Of a DNA stretch of 64,000 bases, positions 1 to 9,848 are shown piece by piece (positions within the stretch are counted from its first letter, which is position 1; every line of letters starts with the position of its first letter). The stretch is from Symbiodinium natans. Taxonomy: Eukaryota > Sar > Dinophyceae > Suessiales > Symbiodiniaceae. The stretch spans positions 124,001-188,000 of the forward strand of contig CAJNDS010001113.1 in NCBI GenBank assembly GCA_905221605.1, given 5' to 3'. The notes beneath the pieces are model-generated. The model ran no database searches, was not told the origin of the DNA, and saw only the letters and a program-made list of their open reading frames with translations. The position numbers and the translations under genes were made by a program.

Positions 1-62
1 ACGTCGCGCAAGGAAACGAGCAGCCTGTGAAGTCCCTCAAGTTGCTCAAAGACGGCCTGGCT

Positions 63-118
63 TTTAGGGTTTAGGGTTTAGGGTTTAGGGTTTAGGGTTT
101 AGGGTTTAGGGTTTAGGG
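63..118 (+). repeat. Interstitial TTTAGGG array
   Basis: About eight head-to-tail TTTAGGG units with no obvious interruption. This is the Arabidopsis-type telomere unit, also reported for dinoflagellates. Unique DNA lies on both sides, so this is an interstitial block and not a chromosome end. Confidence 0.95.
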
Positions 119-610
119 AATGGTGTATGAGCGCATGTATGCCAAGATCCGCAAGCCAACCTGCTTCGTTCACAGCATGTCCCAGATGTGCTCACTTCCA
201 TGGCACCACACATGCAGCTACATCCTCGGAAAGTGGATGCGAAGTGGAATGTATTCCATGTGTCTGGGAAATCAATGTGCCTTTCAGCACCGACTCGTGG
301 CTTGAACTTGAACGTCGCGACGCAGGGAGAATTAGCATGTCTCGGGTTCACAAACTTGAAAAACCATCAGAGCAGGTCATAAGCTCTACTTGTGTGGGCC
401 ACAAGCACCAGCACGCACCTCCGTTGCTCTAGTGCCCAGACTCCTCCTGCAAGGTCGCCCGGGACGCCTCTTACCTTCAGCTCCCCAGTTGTTGCCGGGA
501 TGGCCGAAGATGGCAAAATACAGGCCATCCTGTTGCGATTCCTCCCTCGCAAATGTTCTGGCCTCAAAATCGGCTGCAACGACCTGAAACTGCACTCTGA
601 TGCTTTTAAA
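119..610. other. No gene recognised
   Basis: Mixed-composition sequence with short overlapping ORFs in several frames. None has recognisable motifs or convincing coding character. Confidence 0.5.
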
Positions 611-763
611 GCGGGCGCCTCTTTACTACATCAGTAGCACAGTAGGCCGTTCTTGTGGGGCTCGCAACTAGGTGTGAGACAAGGACATCTACTTTGAGAG
701 CCAAACTGTACAAGCCAGCGAGTGAAAAAGAAGTCGTGACTACAAAGAAGCAACCGCAAGCGT
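611..763. repeat. Inverted dispersed copy of a ~155-bp segment (copy 1)
   Basis: The reverse complement of this segment recurs at 31341-31497 with only scattered differences. Neither copy has an obvious ORF or terminal inverted repeat. The family is not recognised; a retroposed RNA-derived repeat or the edge of an older duplication are both possible. Confidence 0.85.
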
Positions 764-807
764 TGCAATCTTCAGTCATCCAGACAGGTGGGGTTTTGAT
801 TATTTTT

Positions 808-859
808 TAAAAAAAAATGTGGGAAAAAGGTAAAAAAAAGGTAAATCAAAAAGGTGGAG

Positions 860-899
<40 letters not shown>

Positions 900-950
900 C
901 AAAGGTAAAAAAAAATGTAGAAAAAAGGTAGAAAAAATGTAGAACAGAAG
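808..950. repeat. A-rich low-complexity tract with ~40-nt poly(A)
   Basis: Degenerate AAAAAGGT-like units surround a run of about 40 A. A similar GGAAAAAGGT-rich stretch lies at 1660-1735. The poly(A) could be the tail of a retroposed sequence, but no gene body was found next to it. Confidence 0.8.
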
Positions 951-997
951 TGCCAGAAAGGGAACTACTTTGTGAAGTCAAATCAAGAGTATTAAAG

Positions 998-1075
998 CAT
1001 ATATATATATATATATTTATATTTATTTATATTTATATTTATATTTATATTTATATTTATATTTATTTATTTCAA
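998..1075. repeat. AT microsatellite
   Basis: An (AT)n run followed by repeated TTTATA/TTTAT units. Simple sequence only. Confidence 0.9.
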
Positions 1076-2595
1076 AAAAAGCCCTAAGGCCGCCTTTAAA
1101 CTTCAAACTTTGAATGTATACGGATCACCAGGTTTCAAAATTGTGTATTCAATACTAAAATGCCCTAAAACCACGGAGGCCGGGAATTCAGGAATGACCA
1201 ATGCACGGCTTGCCATGCATTCATAGAATTCATACTCAAATCGTCATGTCACTCGCCCATAACTCAGATACCACATTCAGATGACTTGCTCTTAGTTGTT
1301 GAATGCTACTGCTTGGTTCGGCCTTTATCAGTAGACCGCCGCCGTAGATTATCTTATTTATCCTGGCCCTTGTCCGTCTTCACCTCTTGTTCCTGTGGGA
1401 CTTTGCAGCCATTGAAAGAAGTCATTGTGGCAACCAACTGGATTTCAAACACAAGTGAATATCAAAACGAAAATTCCCCACCCCATCCCCACCCAACCCC
1501 CCCACTCCGCCCACCCACTCCAACCCCCCCCCACCCCCCTCCACCCAGCCCAAAGGGGAAAGGGAGGCGGGGCCTGGAAGGGCGCAAGGGTGATTTTGCC
1601 AAATACCTTCCCTGCCTTCCTTCTACCTTTTCGCGACCTTTTTCCCACTTTTTTTCAGCAAAATGCGGAAAAAATGTGGAAAAGGGTGGAAAAAAGGTGT
1701 GAAAGGTGAAAAAGGTAAAGCTGGAAAAGGTTGAAAAATGCAGCTTCTTCACATTGTAAATAACAACACTCAGAGCTCAGTTACGTCACAGCTTTACAAA
1801 TGAGTAATCTGAAAACAGTTCCAGACTTCCACCCCTCCAACGGCCAGGTGGCTTAACCTAAGGCGGCCTTGAGCCAAAGAAAGTTTACATTTTAGTGTTA
1901 AAATCACACTTTCCAAGAATCCTCGGAATGGAACTAGAACAAGAGAGCTTGTTGTGTATTACGCAAAAGAGCAAGAATAACGCAGATAATCCTGCGGTGC
2001 ACTTATCCGCGGTTATTTTAGCGGGTGTTTATTCCAGAGCAGAGTTTCTAGCGCTAAGAGCTGCATTATCTGAAGGCCTAAAAGTAATTGCAAACTGCCT
2101 CGACCTTCCTTGGAGGGCTCAAGAATTAGACCTCTAAAACTGCTGCTTAAAACTTCTGACAAGGGCCCAGAAGTGCTTTAGCCCCGGTAAACGGCTGCCG
2201 GAAGCATGTCTAAAAAGTGACCAGCCTAGCACTTTGCTGTGTTCCGCATTACGTGTACGGGTAAAGCTTAAGCTCTTTGAAAATTGGCCGCTGCGCAAAG
2301 CTTCTTGACTCCAACACTTTGCGGCAGCAACACAACCAAACCAACCAAACAACCCACTTGGGTTTTTTGCCTGACGGCAAAATGGGGGTGCGAAGCACTC
2401 TCTGCTTGGCATCAAATCAGGGGGCCACATGGATTACATGGCACCATTACCTACGACGGAGCTAAGTGTCCAGGGTTTATTTTCAGGTTTGAGGGTCGGG
2501 TTTTTAGGCTCAAAGGTACTCTGTTTGAACCGACAAACAGACGTCGAAGCCAGTCCATTGCTCCTTTCGTGTTTTCGCGTGCCCTAATCATTCAT
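1076..2595. other. No gene recognised; C-rich tract and one spliced-leader-like 12-mer
   Basis: No credible coding region was seen. Positions about 1478-1551 are a C/CA-rich tract. On the minus strand, 1868-1879 reads CTTTGGCTCAAG, an 11 of 12 match to the 3' end of the dinoflagellate spliced leader. It may be a chance match or a relic. Confidence 0.5.
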
Positions 2596-3395
2596 TCAGT
2601 CATGACTCATGACATGAGATCATGATGAGCCACGAGTCATGAGTCATGAGTCATGAGATCATCATGAATCAGGAACCATGAATCAGTCACAGTCACAGCC
2701 ACAGTCACGGCAGTCACGTGAGTCATTGCGGCCGCCGCAACCCATCGGCCACAAACACGGGTCATGAACAATGAAAAACTGCCTTGGTTTCCTTTCAGCT
2801 TTGTTCGCGTCGAATCCAGCCAAGACTTCAAACTCAGCCCATCTTTCTTTTCTGCTGTTTGGCTTGACGTGCATTTTTTTCCTGTTTGCAGAAAAGGCTG
2901 AAACAAAACCACCAGCAATGAAACAGGACTTCAAAGAACTTGGTCTGTGTTTTTCAGCTGTCCTGGCTTGACACATGCAGGCCACACCATACTTGAGATG
3001 CAAATTGGAGATGCTCTTTTGCTACGTTTTTTAAAGCAAACTGTTTTTAAAATTTCAAACATGAAAAAACGTTGAAAACACAGAAAAAAACTGGTTTCGA
3101 AGCATTTCAAAGTCTGCAATATGAATAATAATTTTGGAATGCCTTGTTTAGAAACAGAATCGCTCTGAACAAACTTGCCTGAAAAACAAAATCAAAAAAA
3201 ACGTTAATTGATTTTTGTTCAATTTTTCCTTGTTTGAGAAACATTGTCAACGAAATGAACAAGATGATCCATACTAACTTTTTGAAACTGAGCCAACCGG
3301 CTTGCTTTGGATCAAAATTTAACATATTGAAAATCTTAAAAAACATTAGAAAAAACGCGGCGTTCAAAAAAAACAGAATGTATTTTGTGGAAGTC
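2596..3395. repeat. Diverged tandem duplication, copy A
   Basis: It opens with an imperfect GTCATGA-type 7-bp satellite (about 2600-2720). About 650 bp of AT-rich sequence follows and aligns collinearly with copy B at 3525-4281. Shared landmarks include the CTTGACGTGCATTTTT block, the GAGCCAACCGGCTTG/AAGCCAACCGGCTTG block and the closing AACGCGGCGT block. There are many small indels, so the duplication is old. No conserved ORF spans it. Confidence 0.8.
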
Positions 3396-3524
3396 ATGAG
3401 TTATTTTTTTCCTCCACTGCTTCTTCGACGCAACAGCGCCCCAGTAAGCTAGAGCAATGAGATTCAAAGAGGGATGAGACGGCGCACCTACCATCAAACC
3501 AACATCAAACGAAAGTGCAAAGAC

Positions 3525-4281
3525 ATGGGAGTCATGAGTTATGAGTCATGAGTCATGTCATAGTCATGAGTCATGAGTTATTGAGTATGACTCATGTCCA
3601 CGGCCGCCACCACCACCCACGCGTCGCCGTCGCGGTCTGCAATTGCGGTCGTCGCAGCCCATCTACCGGTTTCCGTGTTCGCGCTCAAAGCCAAGACTTT
3701 AAAATCAGCCCATTTTTTTTTCTGCTGCTTGACTTGACGTGCATTTTTCCTGTTTGCACCTGCAAAGGCTGAACAAAGCTACCAGCAAAGAAACATGGCT
3801 TGACACATGCAAGGCAACACCAAACTTGAGCAAATTGAAGATGCCCTGTTCAGCAAATTATTTTTGCAATTTCAAACATGAAAAACATTTGAAACCAGAA
3901 AACACTGGTTTCGAAGTTGCCTTGGTCAAAGAAGATTGTTTTCAAAATTTCCAAAAATGAAAAAAACATTTAAAACAGAAAACACTGGTTTTCAAGCATT
4001 TCAAAGTCTGCAGTGTAAATACTAATTTTGCAATTTCCTTGGTTCAGAAACAAAATCGCTTAAGCACAATTCTGAAACATCAATTGATGTTTTTCTTTCA
4101 ACTTTTCCTTGTTTAAGAAACATTGTTAACAAAATGATCTAAAAACAAAATAAGCCTTACTAACTTTTTGCAACTAAGCCAACCGGCTTGGTTTTTTGGA
4201 TCAAAATTTTAAATTTTGAAAATTTTCAAAAAACATTGTCAGAAACGCGGCGTCCAAACAATCTGGAATGCATTCTGTGGA
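3525..4281. repeat. Diverged tandem duplication, copy B
   Basis: Second copy of the unit described for 2596-3395, again starting with a short ATGAGTC satellite (3529-3595). A piece containing GAAAACACTGGTTTTC-like sequence is repeated within this copy (about 3896-3915 and 3978-3996). Confidence 0.8.
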
Positions 4282-4432
4282 ATGGTTGTTTAAAAACAAA
4301 TCATTTTGGAATTCCTACATGCTATCTTGCCAGGTAAAATGGGAGCAAACAAAAAAGTTTCAACAAAAGGAAAAAAACACATTTTTCATGGCCCAGCGAC
4401 GCCTGCAAACAATGAAAATTACTCCAAAAACC

Positions 4433-4437
4433 TTGAA
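4433..4437. repeat. Target-site duplication of element 1, left copy
   Basis: TTGAA directly precedes the left LTR. The same five bases directly follow the right LTR at 12822-12826. Five-bp duplications are usual for Ty1/copia integration. Confidence 0.75.
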
Positions 4438-4755
4438 ATGTAAAAGTTTCTAAACAGCACAAACCCAACCTACACACAGCTTCGCACTTGCACAGCACTT
4501 TCTCACACAAAGCGACGTGCAGTTGTCCTGCCTTCTTAGTGCTTTCTCAGCTCTCTTGACCTTGAGCCAAAAGTCAAAAGTAAAACTGGAAAAACCCAGT
4601 TGACGCCACCTACGCAAGCTCACTTCTCCTACAAAACAAAATCTCAAGGAAAAACATGCTCGACTGTTCAGGGAAGACCTGTACGTCCCGGACATACAGT
4701 AAGCACGTCAAACATGCGCCTTGGCCAAAAAGGCATCCCGCAGACGTGTCTATAC
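4438..4755 (-). repeat. 3' LTR of element 1
   Basis: Direct repeat of 12505-12821 with about four differences, including one A-run indel. The outer edge is uncertain by one base: the TTGAA duplication puts it at 4438, while a TG/CA-type terminus would start at 4439. It carries the spliced-leader-like 12-mer. Confidence 0.9.
4561..4572 (-). other. Spliced-leader-like 12-mer in 3' LTR
   Basis: On the element's sense strand this reads TTTTGGCTCAAG, identical to the last 12 nt of the 22-nt dinoflagellate spliced leader. The four bases before it are TGAC, which is not the leader's upstream sequence, so the match stops there. Confidence 0.7.
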
Positions 4756-4760
4756 ACAGA

Positions 4761-4780
4761 TTTTCACACCCCCTTTCGGG
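4761..4780 (-). promoter_or_regulatory. Polypurine-tract candidate of element 1
   Basis: The sense strand reads CGAAAGGGGGTGTGAAAA a few bases before the 3' LTR. This is the position where a plus-strand primer is expected. Confidence 0.55.
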
Positions 4781-4829
4781 ATGATCTTTTTGTCTCACCT
4801 CACTCTCAGATGACGACATCTTCAGATGA

Positions 4830-5561
4830 TCACTCCAATCTCAGAGGTCTGTTCCCTGTCACACATGTCGAACACGGAGTGATGCATGTCGGGTTGGAGG
4901 TAACGGCCGCCACATGCTTGCAGTACACACTGTGATATTTGTCCCCGGACGGGAACACACACAGTTCTGTGTTGCCCGGCTCTGGCTTACAGTTCCCACA
5001 CTGCCACATAGTTCGCCATGATCCCTCCATGCGATGACATGTCTGATCGTGATGAAAAATGCCCTGAGATTCAGAAGCAAAGATGCGCTTGTCCACTCTA
5101 TCCTTGCAGCTGGAACTTGCATGCTTCTCCCTTGCACCAGCTGCCTTCGGCCTCGCTCTCAACGACGATGCCTCCTTTTTACCATCTGGCTCACGAGGGT
5201 TCATCTGTTGACTTCTCTCAGGCATAGAGTTGTTTTGGGCACCTTGTGGCTTCATCGTGTCATCATCCAGAGGCGGGTTCTGTGTAGCAGCTCTTTGCTG
5301 CTCATAGCTCATCCGGAAAAACAATGCCCACGCACAACAGCATGTCATGATCAGCGTACCAACCAAGATGCCGTTGACAAAGCACCCGATGATGATGATC
5401 CATACTGGATCCCAAGTCGGACTAGCAAACATCTGTACAAGCTCGCTGCCCATGAAGGTGGTTCCCCAAAGCTCTACTGGCCTCGCAGTCTCCACTCCAG
5501 AGCTCATCAACGCAAGAATGGCCACTGAAATCGCCACTCTCATCAAAGGCTGTGCAACCAT
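4830..5561 (-). CDS. Third ORF of element 1: small membrane protein with His/Cys motifs
   Basis: A 243-residue frame between pol and the 3' LTR, starting at an ATG 144 bp after the pol stop. Residues about 7-26 form a signal-peptide-like hydrophobic stretch. Residues about 54-83 form a strong membrane helix containing a CCC run, followed by a hydrophilic basic middle (about 84-165). The C-terminal part has two H-x3-C motifs (HHDQTCHRM and KYHSVYCKH) and CxxC-type pairs (QCGNC, PCSTC), which suggests metal binding. An extra ORF here, coding for a secreted or membrane protein, is the arrangement called env-like in some plant copia elements. No similarity to a known envelope protein is claimed. 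It could also be a captured host gene. Confidence 0.75.
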   Translation of the reverse strand: MVAQPLMRVAISVAILALMSSGVETARPVELWGTTFMGSELVQMFASPTWDPVWIIIIGCFVNGILVGTLIMTCCCAWALFFRMSYEQQRAATQNPPLDDDTMKPQGAQNNSMPERSQQMNPREPDGKKEASSLRARPKAAGAREKHASSSCKDRVDKRIFASESQGIFHHDQTCHRMEGSWRTMWQCGNCKPEPGNTELCVFPSGDKYHSVYCKHVAAVTSNPTCITPCSTCVTGNRPLRLE

Positions 5562-5705
5562 GATGCCCGAGGGAAAACTAGAAAACTTGCGTTACAAAGA
5601 ATCGCAAGTGCTGTGCAAACGCACTGTGCAAAACGCACTCTGACTATACTCCTCACATGACTTGATCATGTGTGGCGTAAGATGAAACCAAATCGGATCC
5701 CCCTT

Positions 5706-8700
5706 TCAGTTTGTTGCTTTCAGGGCTTTGACCAACCCTTCTGCCAGCACCTTGCTATACCTCCCTGTTGCTGTGTAGTCAATGTCATGGAACGAGGCAT
5801 GTGTCTGGCAACTGCAGCTTCCAAACATGTCGAAAAGCTTCTGGGCGCACTCGAGATGTGAACACATGAACCTGAGACGTTTTGACACTGGAAGACCGCT
5901 TCGACTCAACACGCCGGTGGCGCACAGCCACACATCTACGGGATACACAAGACCTGAGGCTCGAAGGACATTCTGTGTTCCCCATCTCTTCCAAATCATG
6001 TTTTGCTTTGGCAATTCGAACGTACGTCCATCTCCAAGCCTCAGATACCTCTCTGCAGATCGCATCAACGCCTCCCACTCAAGATCAGATTTTGTACATC
6101 TTTGCACAAAGTTCCGCAGTGGCGATCCTGAAGAGCAAGGCGTGGACACGTGAACGTGGATCCAAAGCCCTCTGCTCTTCCAAGCAGTGATGACCTTGAT
6201 GGTTTCTGCCAACACTCTCGAGGTCTCGGCATTGGCTGTGATCCCGCAATACGGCACCCCAAGTGATCCACACACCTGACACAGGGCCGAATCCTCACTG
6301 CAAAACACCTCCAGCACTGCCACTTCATCAGATTCCTTCATGCTCTCTGGAGAAACTCGCAGCTGTGACAACATGTACAACGCCTCCACATGTCCATCTT
6401 GTGTGATGAAGCCTAATCGCGTTCTGTGTTCTTGGAAGAGTCGAGTTCCGAGATTTTTAGTGTAGAGATCAGCAGCATTCTCCTCGCCTCTCAGCCAACG
6501 CAACTTGAGCCGACCTCTCAAGAGATGTTCTCTCATCCATGCCAATCGGATCTCCACATGCCGCGAACGCTTAGGGACGTCTTCTGCATGAATGACATCC
6601 AACGCTGCCTGACTGTCCGTCAACAGTTCAGTGTAGATCTTGTCATGCTGTTCTTCACCACCTTCGTCCTCTGCATGGGCACTCATCTGCACATCAATTG
6701 AACCTTGAAGTTCACCAAAGGCAGTGAAGACACGATCAAGCAAGTGCAAAAATCCGATTGTCTCCTGTGCAGCATACTGCAACGCATGAAGCTCAGCCTC
6801 ACAAGATGACAAGCACACCACTCCTTGCACTTTCGCGATCCCTCGCACAAGACCTCCTCCAAAACAGATGGCTCCACCTGTGATCCCTCTTCTGCCGATG
6901 AACCTGTATGGAGCATGAGACGCATCTGCAAAGACATGCACACCATTCCGCAGCACATCTTCGGAACATTCCAAGAACTCACCACTCAACTCCGATGACG
7001 GCAAGCGCAGTGCAACATGTCTGTCGGTGTAGAGATAACGTAGAAGTGCCCTCAACGCCGCCTCGGTGCTCTGTGTCGGCGCAGCTTGTTGCGTACTGAT
7101 GAGTCCAATCATCAGTTTCAGATCTTGCCTTGTCTGGGCATACCAGAGAACCTTTCCAAGCACTCTGCGGAATCTGCTGTAGGCCTCCGACGTCAAAACC
7201 GGTGCACCTGTTTTCTCCAGTAGACCTGCTAGGTCTGGAACGGCAGTTGTGCCCTTTTGGATGCCAAACGCATCGAAGCATGATTGCAAGTATTCAGGCT
7301 TCACACCTACCTCGACTGCACTCTGCCCCGGCCACCGACGAATGCACCGACCAATGAACTCAACCATGCCGCCACCTTGACTGGATGTCTTCACCCTACC
7401 TGTCACCTTTACGGTTACTCGCTTCCCGATGGCACTCAAGACCAAGTCTTCAGCCCACTGATCATCAGTGACGATTAGCAAATCGTCCACGTAGCATACG
7501 ATCATCACTCTGCTTGATCTATCCTTGTGCCACACAACACCCGCAAAGAGACATGGCTCACGTGCATCACTCAACAGACCTAGTGGACGGATCAACGACG
7601 AAAGAAGCTTAAGCCATGCCAACGAAGCATCCCGCAGTCCATTCAATGCGCAATACAGGAAGAAGAAGATAGCCTGGCCATCTTCCGAACTGATGCTCAG
7701 CGGTAGCTTCAACACAACGGGATTCGACTTGGTGTCCAACGGTGAGTTCATGAAAGCATGCCCAATGTCTGCCGCACAACCTTGCATGTCACGCGTGGCC
7801 ATGAAGATCAAGGTGAGCATCATGGCATCATGGCTTGGGGTTGGTGAGCTAAACCCCTGCTTTCTTGCCGAGCCATGTGCAAGGTCCTTTGCCACAATGC
7901 GACACCTGACGCGAGTGGGATTCTTTCTGGCACAAACCCATCGAGCGGGTATAAGTCTCAGCGATGGGTTCTTAGCTTTCAGGATCTTCACTTCATGCTC
8001 AAGTATTGCCCTGCCTGTCTGACAACGCTCTAAGTTGGTGAGTTCCTCTTGCATCCCGGAGAATACAAGATCTCCCGGCAGTTCCTCCAACGTACTGTCG
8101 TCTACTCCGGCATCAGGCTTCCAAATCAACACGCGACGTCCTCCCAACATGAAACTCTCACTCTTCGCGTCCTGACTTCCATCTCGGAATCGAATGCTGT
8201 TCACCTCCACATCAAACATGCTCGGACTTGTCACAACGTCGCTCAGCAGAACACTTTCACATGCGTTGCTGGACCAGCACAAGCCCTCGAGTCGTCTCGG
8301 CTCCTGGGGTCCTGAGGCTCGAATCTCATCTTCAAGATCAACAAGCTCAACATCAGGATGCCTCTTCACCCCCTTTTGCTCTGGTACCCTTGGGCCTGAT
8401 CCTTGCTCGTCCACTTGCATGTGCTCGGATGACTTGGCGGGCCTGCGCTGTAGCAGTGAAGGTCGTGATGATGCTGATGGCGATGCTGGCTCAACTACCC
8501 GCACACGCTTCAACTCTGGCTCATCACCTGTACTCCCGGAAGCAACACCACGAGTCGACACCTCTCCACCTGAGCGCTGCTCTCTCTCTGGTCGTGGTTC
8601 ATGTTCAGAAGATGACGGTGGGCGCCCCGCCATTGGTGCAGGGATCCCCACCGGAATCGGCATCACTTCCTCTCGACCTTCGTCCTTCAACACCAATCTC

Positions 8701-9848
8701 CGCTCATCACTCTCAACATTGGTCTCAAACTGCTGGGACCTTCCTGCCTCAGCCGATCCACTTCCGGCTTCACGTGATGCATCCAAAGGTGGCTGCATAG
8801 CCACTCTAGCACCATCAGATGCCATGGACTCTGTCAACCAGCGTTCATACCTCCGATGACAGGCTCTCGTATGCGCACCGCCCAGCCTACGCCCATGTCG
8901 TGCATTGTCACACGCTGAGCATCCTTCCGTGTATCCATGAGTTCTCACCCACTGAGCTGGAGGACCTGACGCTGGGGCTCTCAGTGACACAGGTGGGTCA
9001 AGAACTTCGCGTTCCTCACTTGCTGAAGGCAACTGGGGGCCTCCACCAAGAGTTCCAACGATGCCCTCAACAAGTTCCAGACGCCATGTCAAGGGTACAC
9101 AAAGTTTCACCGACGTAGCTGCGAATGTCTTTAGCACCAACTGTCCCTCGACTCGGATGAGCGCTCGAACTTTGATGGCCTGTGACCCAAGGATGGGATG
9201 GAGGAAGGCACTTTCGGTGAACCTGGGAAGGTTAGGGGCGAGATCCTTGATTGATTGGGGAAGTTCTGCTAGGACTATGGCTCCAAACAAAGTGAAGGGT
9301 CCTTTTGGACTGGGCCTCCCAAGCACAAGATCACAAGGTGCCATGTCACTCCCGTGCGCTTTGGAGAATCTGTTCAAACTTCCACACACGTAGCACAACG
9401 CACTGGCAAATCCTCCATGGTTGTAGCACAAGTCAAGCCCTTCCTGATTGAGATCTGATCTCAACATCTGCAAGGACTCCTTAATCCTGCGCACACCATG
9501 TTCTGCCACTCCGACTGCTTCATGATGCTGGGGTCCTGCCTTTCGAACTTGGAAGGAGAATTCGCCAGAAGCCCCTGTGACCAAATCGGACACTGCCCCT
9601 TCAGCATCTGTGATCAACAACACCGAAGAGGAGCCTGACTCCAGACCAAACTCACGCAGCCATTTCACGATCTCTGTACGCGTCGCTACAAGATCCCCTG
9701 ATGTCAAGATAGCACCAGTCATCATGCTCATGCGCTCGACAAGTACCAACACCCTCAGGTTGTCTGCTCGGACCTGCCTGTGATCTTCACCCGTGGATGA
9801 CAAGTAGAAGAAATCTGCCACGACTTCACTCTCAAGTCTTCCGTTCAC
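5706..9848 (-). CDS. pol: Copia Pol: integrase core, reverse transcriptase, RNase H and C-terminal extension
   Basis: A frame of 1380 codons opening at GTG. The integrase catalytic residues appear to be D12, D81 and E116 (spacing D-x34-E). A Pro/Ser-rich linker covers about 270-500. The RVT_2-type reverse transcriptase covers about 590-850, with its active site at YVDD (786-789). RNase H covers about 970-1135, with FADASH, SSCEAEL and LLTDSQ supplying the acidic residues. After RNase H come about 200 extra residues (1177-1380), with VLEVFCSEDSALCQVCG near the start and TPCSSGSP at 1236-1243; these are unusual for copia elements. The frame lies -1 relative to the upstream gag-protease ORF and overlaps it by four bases (GTGA). 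Pol is therefore probably made by ribosomal frameshifting, or the two were split by a one-base mutation. Confidence 0.93.
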   Translation of the reverse strand: MNGRLESEVVADFFYLSSTGEDHRQVRADNLRVLVLVERMSMMTGAILTSGDLVATRTEIVKWLREFGLESGSSSVLLITDAEGAVSDLVTGASGEFSFQVRKAGPQHHEAVGVAEHGVRRIKESLQMLRSDLNQEGLDLCYNHGGFASALCYVCGSLNRFSKAHGSDMAPCDLVLGRPSPKGPFTLFGAIVLAELPQSIKDLAPNLPRFTESAFLHPILGSQAIKVRALIRVEGQLVLKTFAATSVKLCVPLTWRLELVEGIVGTLGGGPQLPSASEEREVLDPPVSLRAPASGPPAQWVRTHGYTEGCSACDNARHGRRLGGAHTRACHRRYERWLTESMASDGARVAMQPPLDASREAGSGSAEAGRSQQFETNVESDERRLVLKDEGREEVMPIPVGIPAPMAGRPPSSSEHEPRPEREQRSGGEVSTRGVASGSTGDEPELKRVRVVEPASPSASSRPSLLQRRPAKSSEHMQVDEQGSGPRVPEQKGVKRHPDVELVDLEDEIRASGPQEPRRLEGLCWSSNACESVLLSDVVTSPSMFDVEVNSIRFRDGSQDAKSESFMLGGRRVLIWKPDAGVDDSTLEELPGDLVFSGMQEELTNLERCQTGRAILEHEVKILKAKNPSLRLIPARWVCARKNPTRVRCRIVAKDLAHGSARKQGFSSPTPSHDAMMLTLIFMATRDMQGCAADIGHAFMNSPLDTKSNPVVLKLPLSISSEDGQAIFFFLYCALNGLRDASLAWLKLLSSLIRPLGLLSDAREPCLFAGVVWHKDRSSRVMIVCYVDDLLIVTDDQWAEDLVLSAIGKRVTVKVTGRVKTSSQGGGMVEFIGRCIRRWPGQSAVEVGVKPEYLQSCFDAFGIQKGTTAVPDLAGLLEKTGAPVLTSEAYSRFRRVLGKVLWYAQTRQDLKLMIGLISTQQAAPTQSTEAALRALLRYLYTDRHVALRLPSSELSGEFLECSEDVLRNGVHVFADASHAPYRFIGRRGITGGAICFGGGLVRGIAKVQGVVCLSSCEAELHALQYAAQETIGFLHLLDRVFTAFGELQGSIDVQMSAHAEDEGGEEQHDKIYTELLTDSQAALDVIHAEDVPKRSRHVEIRLAWMREHLLRGRLKLRWLRGEENAADLYTKNLGTRLFQEHRTRLGFITQDGHVEALYMLSQLRVSPESMKESDEVAVLEVFCSEDSALCQVCGSLGVPYCGITANAETSRVLAETIKVITAWKSRGLWIHVHVSTPCSSGSPLRNFVQRCTKSDLEWEALMRSAERYLRLGDGRTFELPKQNMIWKRWGTQNVLRASGLVYPVDVWLCATGVLSRSGLPVSKRLRFMCSHLECAQKLFDMFGSCSCQTHASFHDIDYTATGRYSKVLAEGLVKALKATN

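Noticed and set aside
63-118. True chromosome end
   Set aside because: The block is short, has unique sequence on both sides, and similar blocks occur throughout the window in both orientations.
8194-8859. Plus-strand ORFs of about 190-220 codons opposite pol
   Set aside because: Antisense shadows of the retroelement's biased coding frame, without motifs.
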